Part shown: positions 60,635 through 64,000 of the stretch, in pieces
Numbering within the stretch: the first letter of the stretch is position 1
How the letters are laid out: each line of letters starts with the position of its first letter
Translations under genes and position numbers: made by a program
Notes under the pieces: generated by a model
What the model was told of the DNA's origin: nothing
The model's database searches: none
What the model saw: only the letters and a program-made list of their open reading frames with translations
Assembly: GCF_042654585.1 (NCBI RefSeq)
Contig: NZ_JBHSGR010000001.1
Location: 124,001-188,000, forward strand
Length of the DNA stretch: 64,000 nucleotides
Direction of reading: 5' to 3'
Source: Geodermatophilus arenarius
GTDB taxonomy: Bacteria > Actinomycetota > Actinomycetes > Mycobacteriales > Geodermatophilaceae

Positions 60635-62818
60635 ATGGCAGTCCTGTTGTCCCGTCTCGGGACCTCCTCCGCGCGGCACCGGTTCGCCGTCCTCGCCGTG
60701 TGGCTGCTGGTCCTCGTGGCCGGCGGCGTCGGCGCGGTCACCCTCTCCGGGCCGACGTCGACCAGCTTCTCCATCCCCGGCCAGGAGTCCACGACCGCGC
60801 TGGAGCGGATCGGCGAGGAGTTCGGCGCGGGGGCCGGCGGCGTGTCCGCGCGGGTCGTCGTCGCCGCGCCCGAGGGCGCCACGCTGACCACGCCGGAGAA
60901 CGCCGCCGCGGTCACCGGGCTGGCCGGCACGCTGGGGCAGCTGCCCGGCGTCGTGTCCGCGACCGATCCCCTGGACCCGGCCGCGCCGTCGGTCAACCCG
61001 CAGCAGACGGTCGGCTACAGCACCGTCACGTACGACGCCGAGGCCGGTGGGGTCACCCCCGAGGAGCAGGACGCGCTGCGCGACGCCGTCGCCGACGCCC
61101 GCGACACCGGGCTGACCGTCGAGGTCACCGGCCAGGCGCTGGAGGAGGTGCCGGCCGTCGGCGGCCCGGCCGAGGTCCTCGGCGTCGTCGTCGCGCTGGT
61201 CGTCCTGGCCGTCACCTACGGCGCGCTCGCCGTGGCCGGCATGAACCTGCTGACGGCGCTCGTCGGCGTGGGCGTCGGCGTCCTGGGCATCACCATCGCC
61301 ACCGGCTTCGTCGACCTGTCCTCGACCACGCCGATCCTCGCCGCGATGCTCGGCCTGGCCGTCGGCATCGACTACACGCTGTTCATCGTCACCCGGCACC
61401 GGCAGGAGCTGCTGCGGGGCGCCGACGTCCACCGGTCCATCGGGCTGGCCGTCGGCACCGCCGGCTCCGCGGTGGTCACCGCCGGGCTCACCGTCGTCAT
61501 CGCGCTGGCCGGGCTGTTCGTCGCCGGCATCCCGTTCCTGACCCAGATGGGTCTGGCCGCGGCCGCGACGATCGTCGTCGCCGTGCTGGTGGCGCTCACG
61601 CTGGTGCCGGCGGTGCTCGCCCTGCTCGGGCACCGGGTGCTGCCGCGCAGGAGCCGCGCCGCGGCGACCGCCGGGACCGCCGTGCCGGCCCGCGGGCGGG
61701 GCTTCCTCGGCGGCTGGGTCGGCACCGTCACCCGGTTCCGCACGGCCTCGCTGCTGCTCGCGATCGTGGGCCTCGGCGTGATCGCGATCCCGGTCGCGTC
61801 CATGCAGACCACGCTCATCCAGACGCCGGCCGAGGGGACCTCCGCCGCCCGCGCCGACGCGCTGCTGGCCGAGGGCTTCGGCGAGGGCTTCAACGGCCCG
61901 ATCACCGTCCTGTTCGAGGGCGACCGGGCCGCGGAGGCCGCCGGGCAGGCCGCGGGCGCGGTCAGCGGCCTCGACGACGTCGCGCTGGTCGCGCCGCCGG
62001 TGCCCAACGCCGACGACACCGCCGCGCTGCTCACCGTGGTCCCAGAGTCGGGCCCGACCACGCAGGCCACCGAGCAGCTCGTCGCCGACCTGCGCGCGCA
62101 GCTGGCCGACCTCGACGGCGTCGACGCCCACGTCACCGGCGCGACGGCGGTCAGCGTCGACGTCGCGCAGAGCCTGGACGAGGCGCTGCCGAAGTACCTG
62201 CTGCTCGTCGTCGGGCTGGCGCTGGTGCTGCTCGTGCTGGTCTTCCGGTCGCTGCTGGTGCCGCTGGTCGGCGTCCTGGGCTTCCTGCTGACCATCGGCG
62301 CCTCGCTCGGCGCGACCGTGGCGGTGTTCCAGTGGGGCTGGCTGGCCGACGTGGTCAACCTGGACACCACCGGCCCGCTGCTGAGCCTCACGCCGATCCT
62401 GGTGATCGGCATCCTGTTCGGCCTGGCGATGGACTACCAGGTGTTCCTGGTGTCGCGGATGCACGAGGCGCACAGCCACGGCACCCCGCCGCTGGAGGCG
62501 ATCCGCACCGGGTTCCGGCAGGCCGCGCCGGTCGTCGTCGCCGCGGCGCTGATCATGTTCAGCGTGTTCGCCGGGTTCGTCCCGGCCGGCGAGGCGACGA
62601 TCAAGTCGATCGCCTTCGCGCTGGCCATCGGGATCCTGGTCGACGCGTTCGTCGTCCGGATGGTGCTGGTGCCCGCCGCACTGGCGCTGCTCGGGAAGGC
62701 CGCCTGGTGGCTGCCCCGCTGGCTGCGCTGGCTGCCGGTGCTCGACGTCGAGGGCGCCGCGCTGGAGCGGCACCCCGAACCCGCGCGCGAGCCGGCGCTG
62801 GCCGGCGACCCGCGCTGA
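60635..62818 (+). CDS. MMPL-family RND transporter
   Basis: 727 residues with two repeats of one helix, an extracellular domain and five helices. Proton-relay type motifs are GIDYTLFIVTRHR in the first half and AMDYQVFLVSRMHE in the second, the Asp-Tyr pairs of MmpL proteins. A 25-residue N-terminal helix (VLAVWLLVLVAGGVGAV) starts the protein. Exports lipids, drugs or other hydrophobic compounds. ATG at 60635, in one unit with the TetR gene; a terminator hairpin follows. Confidence 0.94.
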   Translation: MAVLLSRLGTSSARHRFAVLAVWLLVLVAGGVGAVTLSGPTSTSFSIPGQESTTALERIGEEFGAGAGGVSARVVVAAPEGATLTTPENAAAVTGLAGTLGQLPGVVSATDPLDPAAPSVNPQQTVGYSTVTYDAEAGGVTPEEQDALRDAVADARDTGLTVEVTGQALEEVPAVGGPAEVLGVVVALVVLAVTYGALAVAGMNLLTALVGVGVGVLGITIATGFVDLSSTTPILAAMLGLAVGIDYTLFIVTRHRQELLRGADVHRSIGLAVGTAGSAVVTAGLTVVIALAGLFVAGIPFLTQMGLAAAATIVVAVLVALTLVPAVLALLGHRVLPRRSRAAATAGTAVPARGRGFLGGWVGTVTRFRTASLLLAIVGLGVIAIPVASMQTTLIQTPAEGTSAARADALLAEGFGEGFNGPITVLFEGDRAAEAAGQAAGAVSGLDDVALVAPPVPNADDTAALLTVVPESGPTTQATEQLVADLRAQLADLDGVDAHVTGATAVSVDVAQSLDEALPKYLLLVVGLALVLLVLVFRSLLVPLVGVLGFLLTIGASLGATVAVFQWGWLADVVNLDTTGPLLSLTPILVIGILFGLAMDYQVFLVSRMHEAHSHGTPPLEAIRTGFRQAAPVVVAAALIMFSVFAGFVPAGEATIKSIAFALAIGILVDAFVVRMVLVPAALALLGKAAWWLPRWLRWLPVLDVEGAALERHPEPAREPALAGDPR

Positions 62819-62830
62819 TCCACGACGTCC

Positions 62831-62864
62831 ACGGCCCGTCTCCCCTCCCGGGGAGGCGGGCCGT
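62831..62864. terminator. Hairpin after the MMPL gene
   Basis: Fifteen-base arms (62831-62845 with 62850-62864) with one T-G wobble and a 4-base loop, 12 bases after the MMPL stop. Clear terminator geometry. Confidence 0.75.
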
Positions 62865-62880
62865 GCGGTGTCATGGCGGG

Positions 62881-63744
62881 GTGGTGGACACGAGCCCGGT
62901 GAACCGTCCCGACGTCCTGCGGTACGTCGCGTTCAGCGACGACCCGTCCGGCGGCAACCCCGCCGGGGTCGTGCTGGACGCGACCGGCCTGACCGACGAC
63001 GAGATGCTGGCGATCGCCGCCGACGTCGGGTTCTCCGAGACGGCGTTCCTGCTCCCCCACGCCGACGGCCTGGACGCCCGGTACTTCAGCCCGCTCGCCG
63101 AGGTGAGCTTCTGCGGCCACGCCACGATCGCCACCGCCGTCGCGCACGCCGAGCGCGCCGGCGCGGGGACGCTGCACCTGCGCACCGCGGCCGGCGAGGT
63201 GCCGGTGCGGACCGGGCGCGGCGCCGACGGCGCCTGGACGGCGACGCTCACCAGCGTCCCGCCGCGGACCGCGCCGCTGACCGACGGCGACCTGCGCGAC
63301 CTGCTGGCGCTGCTGCGGCTGACCCCGGGCGACCTCGACCCCGCGCTGCCGCCGCGGGTGGCCTACGCCGGCGCGTGGCACCCGGTGCTGGCCCTCGCCT
63401 CCCGCGAGCGGCTGGCCGTCCTCGACTACGACGTGCCCGGGCTCGGCCGGCTGATGGCCGACCGCGGCTGGACGACGGTCGCGCTGGTGTGGCGCCAGGA
63501 CGCGACCACCTTCTCCGCGCGCAACCCGTTCCCGCCCGGCGGCGTCGTCGAGGACCCGGCCACCGGCGCGGCCGCGGCGGCGCTCGGCGGGTACCTCCGG
63601 GAGGGCGGGCACGTGGCGGTGCCCGCCCGGCTCACCGTGCTGCAGGGCGCGGACATGGGGCGGCCGAGCACGCTGTCGGTGCACGTGCCGGCCGGGAGCG
63701 GCGGCATCGAGGTCAGCGGCACCGCCGTCCCGATCCCGGGGTGA
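62881..63744 (+). CDS. PhzF-family isomerase/epimerase-like protein
   Basis: 287 residues. The PhzF fold is marked by RYVAFSDDPSGGNPAGVVLD, VGFSETAFLLP (catalytic Glu), SPLAEVSFCGHATIATA, VEDPATGAAAAALGGYL and a late MGRPSTLSV. Diaminopimelate-epimerase-like isomerase of unknown substrate; without phenazine genes nearby, it is not evidence of phenazine synthesis. GTG at 62881 has only weak ribosome-site sequence, and a GTG one codon later is equally possible. Confidence 0.9.
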   Translation: MVDTSPVNRPDVLRYVAFSDDPSGGNPAGVVLDATGLTDDEMLAIAADVGFSETAFLLPHADGLDARYFSPLAEVSFCGHATIATAVAHAERAGAGTLHLRTAAGEVPVRTGRGADGAWTATLTSVPPRTAPLTDGDLRDLLALLRLTPGDLDPALPPRVAYAGAWHPVLALASRERLAVLDYDVPGLGRLMADRGWTTVALVWRQDATTFSARNPFPPGGVVEDPATGAAAAALGGYLREGGHVAVPARLTVLQGADMGRPSTLSVHVPAGSGGIEVSGTAVPIPG

Positions 63745-63750
63745 CCCGCG

Positions 63751-64000
63751 TCAGGCCCGGCCGTCCTCCTGGTCGATGCACAGGACGTTGCCCTCGCTGT
63801 CCTTGAACCAGGCGGCGCGGCCCATGCCGGGGATCGAGGCGATCTCCCCGCTCCACTCGACGCCGGGCATGTCCTCGTACGTCTCGAAGGCGACCCCGCG
63901 GGACTTGAGCTCCTTCACCTGGGCCTCGACGTCGTCGACGTGGAACTGGGCGATGGTGTGGCCGGCCTGCCCGGCGTAGTCGGTCCGGTAGACGCCGAAG
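63751..64000 (-). CDS. VOC-family (glyoxalase-like) protein, 5' part outside window
   Basis: The C-terminal 82 residues are visible: TIAQFHVDDVEAQVKELK, EIASIPGMGRAAWFKDSEGN and a final VLCIDQED. The FKDSEGN strand with the following Ile is typical of the vicinal-oxygen-chelate fold. Stop at 63751; it converges with the PhzF gene with six bases between stops. The start and metal ligands of the first half lie beyond base 64000. Confidence 0.85.
   Translation of the reverse strand, partial: FGVYRTDYAGQAGHTIAQFHVDDVEAQVKELKSRGVAFETYEDMPGVEWSGEIASIPGMGRAAWFKDSEGNVLCIDQEDGRA

Noticed and set aside
58906..63744. A 1612-codon open frame on the plus strand spanning several genes, and similar 600-1270-codon frames elsewhere
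   Set aside because: Composition is Arg/Pro/Ala/Gly-rich without motifs, and real family motifs lie in other frames. Such frames arise because stop codons are rare at this G+C.
62881..63744. Phenazine biosynthesis from the PhzF-like gene
   Set aside because: No other phenazine genes are present; PhzF-like proteins are widespread with other roles.

Overview
The window is 64 kb of very G+C-rich DNA with GTG starts, many 4-base start/stop overlaps, GGAGG-type ribosome sites, a DUF222-HNH gene and actinobacterial promoter forms. This points to a high-GC actinobacterium. The gene styles resemble Geodermatophilaceae (Blastococcus, Geodermatophilus, Modestobacter), but this placement is an inference from memory. 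No rRNA, tRNA, CRISPR array, phage or insertion sequence was seen.

The first 41 kb read as one catabolic island for rhamnose-bearing plant glycosides, most likely flavonoid glycosides such as rutin. (1) Bases 1-15188, minus strand, hold an operon of nine genes: a peptide-type ABC transporter (binding protein, permease, a permease-ATPase fusion, a second ATPase), two GH78 alpha-L-rhamnosidases, an esterase, a GH43 and a GH3 glycosidase. All eight junctions except the first are 4-base overlaps. (2) An IclR regulator diverges at 15376. After a DUF222-HNH gene come an esterase, a monocupin quercetin 2,3-dioxygenase (queD-like), another esterase, an FAD aromatic hydroxylase, a GH1 beta-glucosidase, a fumarylacetoacetate-hydrolase-like enzyme and a DUF3500 protein. 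An identical 13-base motif, TGCCGGTCAATGG, stands before the transporter/IclR pair, the first esterase, queD and the hydroxylase; it is probably the IclR operator. (3) Bases 26975-36997, minus strand, carry a full L-rhamnose pathway: an ABC importer (rhaT, rhaP, rhaQ, rhaS), mutarotase, isomerase, a fused aldolase/lactaldehyde dehydrogenase and rhamnulokinase. A LacI regulator diverges from it with lutABC behind, which would oxidise the L-lactate the pathway yields. lutB contains an in-frame TAG at 39207. (4) A QuiC-type dehydroshikimate dehydratase fusion at 41233 would also give protocatechuate, one expected quercetin product.

Proposed flow (inference): import or external trimming of the glycoside, loss of rhamnose, glucose and pentose, QueD opening of the aglycone with release of CO, esterase cleavage to protocatechuate plus trihydroxybenzoate, hydroxylation and C-C hydrolysis of the phloroglucinol half, and rhamnose turned into dihydroxyacetone phosphate and lactate.

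From 43 kb on the genes are mixed: a thioredoxin fold without its cysteines, a GAF-SpoIIE phosphatase, a patatin, an amylosucrase, two alpha/beta hydrolases, an unknown protein, a PHP-type phosphoesterase with a broken 5' end, a methyltransferase, an asparaginase, a NodB-type deacetylase, a small cysteine-led unknown, an ALDH7 aldehyde dehydrogenase, an FAD amine oxidase-like protein, a CitE-like lyase, a TetR/MMPL efflux pair, a PhzF protein and a partial VOC protein. Several convergent pairs are separated by strong hairpins.
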